Shown here: one piece after another, positions 34,501 through 44,345 of the stretch
Numbering within the stretch: position 1 is the stretch's first letter
Layout of the letters: the number at the start of each line of letters is the position of its first letter
Assembly (NCBI GenBank): GCA_039111635.1
Contig: JBCAQO010000007.1
Span: 2,480,001 to 2,544,000 of the forward strand
Direction: 5' to 3'
Origin: Heterobasidion occidentale
Lineage: Eukaryota > Basidiomycota > Agaricomycetes > Russulales > Bondarzewiaceae
Length of the DNA stretch: 64,000 nt
Notes under the pieces: model-generated
What the model was told of the DNA's origin: nothing
The model's input: only the letters and a program-made list of their open reading frames with translations
Database searches by the model: none
Made by a program: the position numbers and the translations under genes

Positions 34501-34876
34501 CCTGGCTCTCTTTGAGCTGCAAATGCCCGCAGTTCCTTATCTGTGTCAGCTGTCTCCCCAACAATAACAATGGGATATATCCTTCCACAATGAATCTCCG
34601 CCTGAGTATCATTACGCAATATCTTGACCATATTCTTTAGACCCTCAGAATTAATAGGGTGTTGGCCAGGAAACCCAATAAGCCTGTTGGAAAGCAAGAC
34701 CCTGACCATGCTATTTTTGGCTAAGCAGATGTCAATTTGCTTTTGCCAATCACTGAAAGTAGGCATTGGGCCCAAGGCTGCAAGGGTTCCAGGCTCAGGG
34801 ATAGTGGAAGCAGAAATATGATCAAGAGCAGGAGCAGGGGAAAGAGCAGAAGCAATAGCCAAAGGTGAAGAGGCCA
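31583..34876 (-). CDS. ParB/Srx-like DGQHR-domain protein, multi-exon, C-terminally cut
   Basis: Spliced from the ATG at 34876 (MASSPLAIAS) with AT-rich introns, e.g. 34323-34375 and others between 33900 and 33060, all GT..AG and phase-compatible. Residues about 95-165 hold GRIYPIVIVGE, then GNLILIDGQHRFHAARELK, the D-G-x-H-R signature of ParB-like folds, where it binds nucleotide or nucleic acid. The rest (AIPWSVGRNGFNDF, SLADRHEDLSKKWELIRLQL, FYWADQKSPKEAEERIK, WFYLQWNQTPEDFLRIAM, AHHRLELLADARFSPDEH) is helical and unknown. Frame breaks near 32510 and at an A8 run near 32088 separate a proline/serine-rich region (PLPDASIGSP repeats) and a basic tail (KKRKRT, a possible nuclear signal). The gene may instead stop at 32492. 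An intron 34921-34976 probably lies in the 5' leader. AT-rich codon use sets it apart from its surroundings. Confidence 0.6.
31596..31626 (-). repeat. Terminal fragment of an unknown mobile element (copy 1)
   Basis: About 30 bp, on the minus strand GGTTATAAGAGGTGGTAGG followed by a second GGTGG/TGGTAGG phrase. Nearly the same stretch occurs at 43980-44010 in the same orientation. Here it forms the last codons of the ParB-like frame; at 43980 it abuts a cut-off helicase. The rest of this copy is cut away by the LTR at 31595. Confidence 0.5.
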
Positions 34877-35220
34877 TAAAGCTTTGTGTAGGCGAAGAGA
34901 TGTTTGAGCTAGAATCAGCTTTAAAATACATGTTAATTGATTGATTTAAAGCTTTAGATTTAAATGAAACATACACATTTCAATGAATTCAAGAAGAAGC
35001 GATAAAGCTTGAATGCGTATAAAGCAGTCTATAAAACAACATCAATTAGTAACATGAATAAACTGATTTTATGAAGGTTAAATATCAAATAAATGCGAAA
35101 GTAAATATGTTAAAATATATAGAGAGTCTTTTAGACTCTTTAATAAAAAGAATTAATAATGAAAAGGCTTTAAAATGAATATTTTATTCGCTTTTTTGCG
35201 ATATTTTAAGGCATTGCTGA

Positions 35221-35690
35221 GTCAGGGGGGGAGCTGACCCCCCCCCCTAAAAAATGAATAAACAAATGAATTTTTAAATGAATTAAATATTGGAATTTTT
35301 TCGAATTTTAAAGAAGGCTTAGTCAGGGGGGGGGAGCTGACCCCCCCCCTAGAAAATGAATAAACAAATGAGATTTTAAATGAATTAAATATTGGAATTT
35401 TTTCGAATTTTAAAGAAGGCTTAGTCAGGGGGGGGAACTGACCACCCCCCTTCAGAAAAGAATTGAAAAAGAATAAAAATAATCAAAAATTTTCGAATTT
35501 TAAAGACTTACTGGATGGTTGTGGTTGATGGTCAAGAAGGAAAGTCACACATGTCACACTTTGGCCTGTTTATATAACAAGGCGGCAGTTTGCGCATGTT
35601 TGGCTAAACATGTGACCTTCCTTCTATTGCTTATGTCAGGGGGGGGAGTTGGCCCCCCCCCCCTCCGCCCGGGGCGTGGGAAAATTATGC
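35221..35690. repeat. Tandem repeats with paired G-run and C-run
   Basis: Three units of about 101 bp begin at 35221, 35322 and 35424, each opening with GTCAG, seven or eight G, AGCTGA (or AACTGA) and seven to nine C, followed by an AT-rich body with ATGAATAAACAAATGA and TTTTTTCGAATTTTAAAG. A fourth, diverged G-run/C-run pair lies at 35636-35663. Each pair can fold back on itself. They lie 350-800 bases upstream of the ParB-like start. Confidence 0.85.
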
Positions 35691-35960
35691 AAATTTCGAA
35701 AATATTGAAAAGATGCGTTTTCAGTAGATAGTTCCATATCTATTGACGAAATTCGAAAATCTTCATTATTAAGCCGGAAAAACACCGTTTTCAAAAAAAT
35801 AGCCAGCGATGAGGCGAATTTCCGAAATTCAAAATTTCGAAATTTTGCATTTAGGTGCACCTCAGTAACTAGATCCTAGATATATTGACGGAATTTGAAA
35901 ACTCTTGATATAAAGCCAAGAAATCATGGTTTTCAATAAAATAGTCCACAGTGTAGAGGT
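35691..35960. repeat. Diverged direct repeat, AT-rich
   Basis: Two related stretches (about 35725-35820 and 35868-35950) share the order TATxTATTGACGxAATT, AAAxTCTT, TAAxGCC, GGTTTTCAATAAAATAG-like. No coding capacity. Confidence 0.5.
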
Positions 35961-36094
35961 CAAACACAGTACATGTATTTGATTGTTGTCCTGCTGTCTT
36001 GATTCCAGATTCAATAGACTGGTATAAAGCCTTAGAGATTACACAAGGTGGTCCAGTATATTTAAATGTCCCGCAGAAAACAAGGCAGACTCAA

Positions 36095-36205
36095 AGCGGA
36101 AAAGCAAAAAGCAAAAGCAGAAAAGCGGAAAAGCAAAAGCGGAAAAGCGGAAAAGCGAAGCGGAAAAGCGGAAAAGCGAAGCGGAAAAGCGGAAAAGCGA
36201 AGCGG
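36095..36205. repeat. GCGGAAAA minisatellite
   Basis: Repeats of GCGGAAAAGC / GAAGCGGAAAAGC, about ten copies. Frames through it are lysine-rich or phenylalanine-rich and not credible proteins. Confidence 0.85.
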
Positions 36206-36264
36206 AAATGACCGTCATCAGGGTGATGACGGGAAATAAGGTAGATAGGTCAGCGACTCTTTGA

Positions 36265-37050
36265 TTCAGCAACAAGTCTTCTCTGGTGTCCTTACCTGGT
36301 CAGCCAGACCCGAGTCGTCTCTGACGTCCTTACCTGGTAAGCCAGACCCGAGTCGTCTGCGACGTCCTGATCCGAGTCGTCTGCGACGTCGGCTCTTGGT
36401 GAATCCTGGGTGATGGCAGAACAGGTGAGCAAGAATGTCATTGAGCAACAAGTCGTCTCTGACGTCCTTACCTGGTCAGCCAGACCCGAGTCGTCTCTGA
36501 CGTCCTTACCTAGTAAGCCTGACCCGAGTCGTCTGTGACGTCCTTACTTGGTAAGCCAGACCCGAGCCGTCTCTAACATCCTTACTCGGTAAGCCAGACC
36601 CCAGACGCCTGGGACGTCCTGATCCGAGTTGTCTGCGACGTCGGCTCTCAGTGAATCCTGGGTGATGGCAGAACAGGTGAGCAAGAATGTCATTGAGCAA
36701 CAAGTCGTCTCTGACGTCCTTACCTGGTAAGCGAGGCCCGAGTCGTCGCGACGTCGGCTCTTGGTGAACCCTGGGTGATGTCAGAATAGGAGAGCAAGAC
36801 TTTCGTTGCGCAACAAGTCGTCTCTGACATCCTTACCCGGTAAGCCAGACCCAAGTCGTCTGCGATGTCTTTACGCTGTAAGTAACCCTGCCCGAGTCGT
36901 CTGCGACGTCCTGATCCGAGTCATCTGCGACGTCCGCGCTTTGTAAACCCTGGGTGACTTCAGAAGACTGTCAGCTCACACATTGATTTAGCACAAGTCG
37001 TTTGAGGTGTCCTTACACCCTAAGTCTAACCCGACTCGTCCGAGTCGTTC
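36265..37050. repeat. Tandem array of GTCGTCTCTGACGTCC-type units
   Basis: About twenty phrases GAGTCGTCTxxGACGTCC and TTACCTGGTAAGCCAGACCC are arranged in a higher-order period of roughly 240 bases, marked by GAATCCTGGGTGATGGCAGA and CATTGAGCAACAAG. Units carry GACGTC palindromes. The same unit occurs inverted at 39880-40015. Confidence 0.85.
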
Positions 37051-38900
37051 TTACCATGCTGAATACAATGAATTTTAATCGTAGTAGAGCAGAGGCAGAG
37101 GGTGAGCCAGTCGTCACCCAAGCTCGCTCACAGTGTCTTGTGGAGCATCGCGATAGGACCGGCGATGTGTGCCGATGAGTCGATGCGTCGATGCGGCACC
37201 CTCACGTCTGAAAGACGGAGGGGGGAACTTCACGCCCAAGGGGCGGAAATGGCCAGCAACGACGACAAGCAGGATGAGAGTGATACTGATGGAAGAGATA
37301 TTCAGCACGAGCAGAAAATAAATCAACAATCGATGTACTTACCTTGTGGCAGTTCCAAGAATCATAGGCGAAGTTTGAGGTTGATGGATACGGTGTGGTT
37401 GTGGACGGAGCGAGGATGGATCAGTGCCCGTCGACTTGGCAAGATTGTGATCGCGTCGCACGTCACAGAACGTGACCGTGTCGCGGCGATGCTCTGCCCA
37501 CCTCCTTATCCTGCCTCAGTCCCACCCACCTCCTCCATGTCTTGCCCCATGTCGCTCTTCGTCGCTCCACGCTCTCCCCGACAGTCTCTTATCGCTTCAA
37601 CTTATAGCTGTTGCAGCTAGGATCTTTCTCATCGGTAAGTAAGCTCAGGTATATCTCCTTGGGCTTTCAATCTCATGTTCACTTAGCAGCAGACGGCCTA
37701 CCCACGCACGCGCATCCCTCCCTCTTTCCCCTAGTTCTCTTGGGAATTTCCGCCTTTCAGGCGTGAAAACACAGCTCTGTCCCTCGGACGTGAGCTGCCT
37801 TTGATGAACGACTGGCTCACCGACCCACGCACCCGGCGGAAGACCAGGACGAGGATGATGGACTCCAGCGGCGGATAGGGGGAACAGACCCGCACGTTTT
37901 CTGAGGATGCAGGTACGTCGCCATTCATGCCAAACCTTCCCGAGATGCGCGCCTCCATAAATCTCATCCCTGCCCGAACAGCCGAAGAGGCGCGTCCTCC
38001 CTTCCACTGGCGACCCTCAAGCTCGTGTGGAAATCATCCGCATGCCGTGGACGTCGCGGCCAACACGGATTTCACAGACGGTGCAAACGACGCATGCATG
38101 GGATGCCAAATGCTCCGATGAGTCCGACCAGGGCACTGAGGGCAGATGGCTGCACGCCATGGTCGGTCTCGTTCGTCTGCGTCTTCTCAAGTGGCCCGCG
38201 TCGCCCTTTGTCAACAGCCTCCGCTTGTGTGTTGGCCTTGCTGCTCCCGCGGCATCTCCGCACGACCTGCGAGTCGCTCCGATCTTTCAGCGCATTGTCC
38301 CACCTCCCACCCCTCTGCGACAGACCCCTTGTCATCAGAGAAGCCCAATGCCGGTGAGTTCATTTATTTTTCGCCGCTCAAAATCGAGCTAACATAACAA
38401 CAGGATATAGCCATGGGCCTGTGGCTCAAAGGGATGGACAAACATGCGGGCGCGTGCTGTGGGCTCGAGCTCAGGACGGGCGTCATAGATGTGGGAGCGA
38501 CGGTCGCCACCTAATCCTACCAGGTACGGCACACGGCCTGCCACGCTGAGCCCCGACCTGCAGGCGGGCGCGATGGGAAGCGGGGGTTACGAGTATGACG
38601 CGTCCACGATGCCTCTGAAGTCCTCGAGGCATGTCTGCGCGGAGTGGGTCTCGCCTCGAGTACGGTGCGAGGCAAGGATTTGTAGGTAAGTACCTTACGT
38701 CGCCCTTTCACGGAGTCTAACCTTATCTTTATAAATGAATAGAAACATGAAAGACTCGTGGCTTGAGCGATATAAAACACCTCGCATGGCGCGGCCGTTC
38801 GACCCTGATGACTCGACGCATCAACAGATTGGCAATGTGAAGGTTCGAGGGAGCCTTTATCGAATTCCAGAGCGGCGTCAAGTCTGGCAAGGAAGACGCC
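37051..38900. other. Region without a supportable gene
   Basis: Several overlapping open frames exist on both strands, but none has a family motif or a convincing exon chain. Some could be untranslated or decayed 5' parts of the gene that starts at 38969. Confidence 0.4.
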
Positions 38901-38918
38901 CCACAGATGAGGCGAGGG

Positions 38919-38927
38919 CTATATAAT
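38919..38927 (+). promoter_or_regulatory. TATA box of the gene at 38969
   Basis: CTATATAAT lies 42-50 bases upstream of the ATG at 38969, with a pyrimidine/CA-rich stretch between, a normal fungal core-promoter arrangement. Confidence 0.55.
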
Positions 38928-38968
38928 CGCCATCGCGCCAGCCGGTATCTCCTCAGTCCCCACTCGCC

Positions 38969-39595
38969 ATGTACTCAATTTCCAACCTTGACCCCACGCC
39001 CCGACGTCTGGCAGCGATGTCGGTGTCGCCTGGGCTAATTGCCGAGCAAAAGAGCAAAAGTTCACCACAGTATCTATCCGACAACCCTTCCGAGGACACC
39101 CGTGGCCTCGATCTTCACAGTTCACAAGTAGACACCGATTGGGAAAAGCGTGTCAAGTTTGAGAAGAGGGTGAGATGGGTGCGGTTCATGTTGTGGACCG
39201 GCGTGAGTGCTTTAGCCCCTTCATTGCGTGTGATGCTGACCAGTTGGCATTAGACTGGTAGGATACCCGAGATCTTTGTCTTCGAGGCCCAGCAGGGCTG
39301 CTTTGCGCCTGGTATGCAATGTGGGGTGCGGGACACGATGATGAAAAACGGGGGGGATGTCCGATGGACTCAATGGAACCGGACAAGGTGCGAATGGGGT
39401 GAAGCACTGACAATGAACTCGGTCCTGACCTTGGAACGGGGCGAGCATACCGTCCTGGGGCGGCTGGAGGGAGCAACCCAATGCCAGGACTTGGGTAAGG
39501 CCATCCAGTGGGCAGATGTGTCGTTGGTGGGCCCCGCGGAGGGTGCCTCGTCGGACCAGGACAACGTGGCAGACATGGTCTCCACTCCGGAGTAG
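38969..39595 (+). CDS. Hypothetical protein, two exons
   Basis: The ATG at 38969 opens MYSISNLDPTPRRLAAMS. A GT..AG intron of about 51 nt (39202-39252) joins MLWTG to TGRIPEIFVFEAQQGCF. The frame then runs to TAG at 39595, giving about 190 residues. The second exon has GVRDTMMKNGGDVRWTQWN and CEWGEALTMNSVLTLERGE, with evenly spaced tryptophans and cysteines, and an acidic end. There is no signal peptide or known domain. A TATA box 45 bases upstream and a clean intron argue that it is real. Its downstream 39690-39765 resembles 41189-41275 behind the next gene. Function unknown. Confidence 0.5.
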
Positions 39596-39879
39596 GGAGG
39601 CACAGTGAGAGTCACCAGAAGGTTCAGGCTCCAGCAGAGACTTTCGGACCAGGCCTGTTCATGTATCCTCTTATTTTCTGTCATGTTGTCTTTGTTACTA
39701 CTGCTCTCGATCTTGTGTTAGTTCTTTCTTGCGACCGCTGTCGTGTTCTCCTTATTGGTGCTGCATTAGAACATGACTTGATTGATTGGTGTGGACGTTG
39801 AACAAGGATTCTTGAGCGCTAACGATACGACAATAACAAAGGTGTGAACTCATTAGATTCCACAGTCCACCACAGACAA

Positions 39880-40015
39880 CTAGGGCCAGGCCTACAGAGA
39901 GCCGACGTCGCAGACGACTAAGGTCAGGCCTACAGATCGCGGACGTCGCAGATGACTCGGGTTGGGCTTATGGGGTAAGGATGTCTCAGACGACTTGTTC
40001 CTCAACCCATGTATT
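39880..40015. repeat. Inverted copy of the 36.3-37.0 kb array
   Basis: Contains GACGTCGCAGACGACT twice and GGGGTAAGGATGTCTCAGAC, the reverse complement of the phrases at 36265-37050, and ends at GACTTGTTCCTCAAC, the complement of the TGAGCAACAAGTC marker. Together they frame 37.05-39.88 kb as an inverted pair. Confidence 0.7.
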
Positions 40016-40213
40016 AGCTCACAACGTTTCATGGCACGGGGAATGGCACGGCTCAGATGCAGAGCCATGTTTGGACAAGGTGCTATGGCATGAAAGTTCA
40101 TGCGGAAACAGTACGTCCTCAGCCTATGTCAAGTAAACAACTTTTCAAATTTGCTGATGCATTTCAGTAGGTATTTACATGTGTGAACAAAATATCAGAA
40201 CTCCAGGTATAAT

Positions 40214-40519
40214 GTGCGCGACATTGGAAAACGACACGCAACAGACCTCACAAGTCTTGCTCGAGCAATCGTGTTCTCCAATATTTCTCGCAGAAGACCG
40301 CCTTTGCTTCTCCATATTCCAGTGCGCCCATACTCTGCCGCATCCTCGCCACCACCAACTCTAGACTCGGGTGAGCAAGTCATCTACCACAAGCTCACCG
40401 AACGGTTCAAGCTCTTCGAGCTGCTCGTCTTTCACCGCCTCTTGAACACGAACTCAATATTCGTCGAACGCGGCAGTAGAAGGTACAACTCAAACGAGCC
40501 ACCAAAAGGTAGGTGTTGA
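40214..40519 (+). pseudogene. Possible BolA-like mitochondrial protein, N-terminal fragment
   Basis: A basic N-terminus (SNISRRRPPLLLHIPVRPYS) resembles a mitochondrial presequence. It is followed by LDSGEQVIYHKLTERFKLFE, similar to the start of BolA3-type proteins (GE-x-x-IY-x-KLTE-x-F). The expected core with the GGCG loop and H-R residues does not follow; the frame ends in unrelated sequence at 40519. Treated as a fragment; a chance likeness is possible. Confidence 0.35.
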
Positions 40520-40601
40520 AGCCGAATCAGTCAGTGTTGCACAACGACGACGGACATCTTCGTCGGTTTGAACATCTGTAGGTCTCACCACTGTCGCTTG
40601 C

Positions 40602-41259
40602 ATGTCGAGACGAGCTCGCGAGGCGGCTCTTTTTATGGATGTAAGTTTTCTTGAGATCTAATACGATGATGTACTAACGATACAACGTTGTATTACTGCG
40701 AAAAAGGGGCCGCAAGAACCGTACACCGACCCTCGGCTGTGGTGGGCGCACCCGTCGCAATACAGCAGACAATTAAACAAAAAAAGAGAAATCGAACAGA
40801 CTGTACTGGAGTTTTTTCGGTACTTGGCGGGAAGGGGAGTAGTAGGGGCAAGCGAGGTCGTGATTAAGTAAGTTCTGTTGTTGACTACGTTGTGTTGGCG
40901 ATACTGATCTTACTAGCTCAACTAAGCACCAATCGTACCCGCGCCGCAAGCAAGGGCGCGAGCCGTCCCACCACCACAAGCGTGCGCACAAGTATTTGAC
41001 CGCCGCGACCATGTGCAAGTTGCCGTGTACGGAAGCGACGGTGAGGGATGGAGTGTGTTATCCCCAAAAGGTGTGTTATGGCGGGAGCTCCATATCCCAG
41101 AAGATCGAGAGGAGTGGGACGTTGTCGTGTTCTTGGAGGGTTAAAAATAGCGTGTCCGGCTTGAGAGTGGTTTGTACTCATTGCTGTTGTGTTGTCTTCA
41201 TTGCTACTGCTCTCGTTCTTGTATCACTTATTTCTTGTGACCGCTGTTGTATTCTCTAG
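40602..41259 (+). CDS. Hypothetical protein, three exons
   Basis: The ATG at 40602 opens MSRRAREAALFMD. Introns 40641-40706 and 40868-40916 (both GT..AG, the first with a CTAAC branch) keep one frame through EPYTDPRLWWAHPSQYSRQL, NKKREIEQTVLEFFRYLAG, a His/Lys/Arg-rich segment (HHHKRAHKYLT) and a cysteine-containing end. The last 30 codons overlap the region shared with 39690-39765, so the true stop may be earlier. No known domain; basic, soluble. Function unknown. Confidence 0.45.
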
Positions 41260-41689
41260 GTTGGTACTGCATTAGTTCAGCAGACTGGGGGACAGTAACA
41301 ATTCACTAGGTACATTTTGAGGTTTTTCGTGCGAGCACGGATCTAATCGTCAATCGGGGGACTAAGACACACGGGCCCAAGATTGAGCACCGGGAATGTA
41401 AACAGTGCGTGTTCCATATCCACTGAACCACTTTTCTGATGGCAATTTGGTTACATAGCATTGGCAGCACGCTTCGGGATGTGTACGGCTGGCATCTAGG
41501 GATGTTCAGGGGGGCATGAATCGGCTGGTCCGTCGTCTTTTTGTTTTTGTTTCGCTTGTGAGTCTTTCATCACGCGTGGCTGGTTCGTTCTGCTTCGTTG
41601 ATGGTGTCCTATGTCATGTCAGTGCTTTCTTGGATCTCGTTAGTGCTGTGTATTGAAATATAGACCCTGCTCGTCGGTCGTTCCGAGCT

Positions 41690-43320
41690 TCGCTGGTGCA
41701 TGCTATCTCAGACGGCCACATCTCACCTGTGACGGCTGCGTACTGTCTGAGATGGCTGCATATCGTCTGAGATGCCCGCCGGTTGTCTGTGATGCCCGCC
41801 GGTTTTCTGTGATGGCTGCATGTTGCCTGCAATAGCTGCCGGTCGTCTGCAACAGCCTCATAGTCCGTCTGTTGTCTGAGCACCTCGCTGGTTGTCTGTG
41901 ACGGCCGCGTAATATCTAACACGGCTGCATGTTGTCTGAGATGACTGGCAGTCGTCTGCGATGGCTGCATAGTGTCTGAGACATCTGCATGTCGTCTGAG
42001 ATGCACGTAGGTCGTCAGTGACGACCTCATCCTGCCTGCAATGAATGCCGGTCGTCTGAGACATCTGCGTGTTGTCTGCCACGGCCGCACACTGTCTGAG
42101 ACGTCTGCGTGTAGTTAAAGAAGCCGGTTGTCTGCGGCGGCAGTATGCTGTCTCAGACGTCTGTGTGCCATTAGAGCAGCAGGTCGTCCGCGACGGCCGC
42201 ACACTGCCTCAGACTTCTGCGTGTCGTTAGAGAAGCAGGTCGTCTGCGGCGGCTGCGCACTGTCTCAGACATCCACGTGTCGTCCGAGATGCAGGCAGGT
42301 GCCCGATGCATTCATGGCCACCAGCAGACGTGACCTGCCTATAGGGCGTCCCCGTCGTCAGTGACGGCCTCATCCTGCCTGCAATGACTGCCGGTCGTCT
42401 GAGATGTCTGCGTGTCGTCTGAGACGGCCGCACACTGTCTCAGACGTCTGCGTGTCGTTAGAGAAGCAGGTCGTCTGCGACGGCCGCACACCGTCTCAGA
42501 CGTCTGTGTATCGTTAGAGAAGCAGGTCATCTACAGTGGCCAAATATCGTCTCAGACATCCGCGTGTCGTCTGAGATGCAGGCAGATCGTCAGTGACGGT
42601 CTCATCCTGCCTGCAATGACTGCCGGTCATCTGAGACGTTCGCGTGTCGTCTCAGATGCACACAGGTCGTCAGTGACGACCGCATCCTGCCTGCAACAAC
42701 TACCAGTCGTCTGAGACATCCGCGTGTCATCTTAGACATCCCTGTGTTGTCTGAGATGCATGCAGGTTGTCTGCGACGGCTGCACACTGTCTCAGACGTC
42801 CGCGTGTCATCTGAGATGCAGGCAGGTCGTCAGTGACGACCTCATCCTTCCTGCAATGACTGCTGGTCATCTGGGACATCCGCGTGTCGTCTGAGATACA
42901 CGCAGGTTGTCTCCGAGGGCTGCACACTGTTTTAGACGTCCGCATGTTGCATGAGATGCACGCAGGTCGTCTGAAATGACTTCCGGTCATCTGAGACGTC
43001 CGCGTTTTGTCTACGACGTCCCCATGTCGTCTGACATGCACGTAGGTTGTCTCCGACAGCTGCACACTATATGAGACGTCTGCCTGTTGTCTAAGACATC
43101 TGCATGTCGTCCGACGGCTGCACGCTGTGTTGAGATGCACACAGGTTGTCTGCGAGGGCCGCACACTGTATAAGATGTCTGCCAGTCATCTAAGATGTCT
43201 GAGTGTCATCTGAGATGCACACAACTTGTCTGCAACAGCCACACACTAACTGATGTCCACATGTCATCTGAAATGCATGCAGATGGTCTGCATAGTGTCC
43301 GAGACAGTTGCATGTTGTCT
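41690..43320. repeat. Degenerate CGTCTG satellite array
   Basis: More than fifty copies of GTCGTCTGAGA / TCTGCGACGGC / GTCAGTGACG phrases, with ATGCACGCAGGTC and CTGCAATGACTGCCGG recurring in a higher-order pattern of about 200-250 bases. Long frames on both strands (Ser/Thr/Arg-rich) are by-products. The core CGTCTG-x-GACG is shared with the arrays at 36.3-37.0 and 39.9 kb. Confidence 0.85.
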
Positions 43321-43329
43321 GAGATAGCT

Positions 43330-43975
43330 ACCTTGCCTGCCTCCTTGCCTGCCTCCTCACGTGTCTCCTCATGTGCCTCCTCATGTGCCTCCTCATGTGC
43401 CTCCTCATGTGCCTCCTCATGTGCCTCCTCACGTGCCTCCTCACGTGCCTTCTCACGTGCCTCCTCACGTGCCTTCTCACCTGACTCCTCACCTGCCTTC
43501 TCACCTGACTCCTCACCTAGTCTCTCACTTGGCTCCTCACCTGGCCTCTCACCTAGCCTCTCACCTGGTCTCTCACCTGCCTCCTTACCTGGCCTCTCAC
43601 CTAGCCTCTCGCCTGCCTCCTCACCTAGCCTCTCACCTGGCCTCTCACCTAGCCTCTCGCCAGCCTCCTCACCTAGCCTCTCACCTAGCCTCTCACCTAG
43701 CCTCTCACCTGCCTCCTCACCTGCCTTCTCACCTGCCTCCTCACCTGGCCTCTCACCTGCCTTCTCACCTGGCCTCTCGCCTGCCTCCTCACCTGGCCTC
43801 TCACCTGCCTCCTCACCTAGCCTCTCGCCTGCCTCCTCACCTAGCCTCTCACCTGGCCTTTTTCCTAGCCTCTCACCTGCCTCCTCACCTAGCCTCTCAC
43901 CTGCCTTCTCACCTGGCCCCTCACCTGGCCTCTCACCTGGCTCCTCACCTACCCAACATCTCGGATTTTTTTCGC
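43330..43975. repeat. CCTCxCACCTG minisatellite
   Basis: About fifty 12-bp units of the types CCTCCTCACCTG and CCTCTCACCTAG. All frames stay open, including two overlapping plus-strand frames of about 260-270 codons read as SPSLSPGLSP- and HLASHLPP-like repeats. A coding role is unlikely. Confidence 0.85.
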
Positions 43976-43979
43976 CTCA

Positions 43980-44010
43980 CCTACCACCCGCCTACCACCT
44001 CTTATAACCT
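43980..44010 (-). repeat. Terminal fragment of an unknown mobile element (copy 2)
   Basis: On the minus strand CTTAGGTTATAAGAGGTGG, nearly the same as 31596-31626 and in the same direction. On one side is a cut helicase; on the other, a GGTGAGG-rich stretch leads directly into the minisatellite, which may be its subterminal repeat region. Confidence 0.5.
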
Positions 44011-44027
44011 AAGGGATATGCCAGGGT

Positions 44028-44345
44028 CCTTGGGGAGCACAACATGTCCTTGTGATCGAATATACTCGCAGATGGTGTTGATGAGGAATGTTTTGCCGCG
44101 ACCAGCCTTACCATCGACAAAAACACGCAGGGGTTGCTGATGATGCACGGCATCGACAATGAGATCAAAAATTTGTCATTGAGCTTCGTTCAGAATTGCG
44201 AGAGAGGCAGCTGCTTGCACGGCAAGAACATCGGCCCCAGAGTTCCACCGCACGAGTTCATGATCAACTTCTGCAACCAGTGAATAGACTTCAGGAAGGC
44301 CATACTGCGCCAGGGACCTGCCAGTCGATCGATCGCCTTCCTCAT
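44028..44345 (-). pseudogene. PIF1-family helicase fragment of a Helitron
   Basis: The minus-strand frame reads LAQYGLPEVYSLVAEVDHEL, ASLAILNEAQ-stop-QIFDLIVDAV, then FVDGKAGRGKTFLINTICEY, a perfect Walker A (GKAGRGKT) in the setting typical of fungal Helitron/PIF1-like helicases. One TGA lies just before QIFDL. The frame ends after VVLP, where the family continues with TA-x-SG-type sequence; here it meets the element end at 44010. Only the first helicase motif is left. Confidence 0.75.

Noticed and set aside
35221..35690. Centromere or telomere sequence
   Set aside because: No TTAGGG-type repeats; only three or four units; bounded by ordinary genes.
36265..37050. CRISPR-like or rDNA-spacer-like array
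   Set aside because: The repeats are contiguous with a higher-order period and no spacers; no rRNA sequence nearby.
41690..43320. CRISPR-like array
   Set aside because: Units are degenerate, spacers are not unique or of constant length, and this is a eukaryotic genome. It is a satellite.
43195..44140. Two overlapping 260-270-codon frames (SPSLSPGLSP-like and HLASHLPP-like)
   Set aside because: Both are readings of a 12-bp minisatellite with few possible stops; two frames open at once points to repeat composition.
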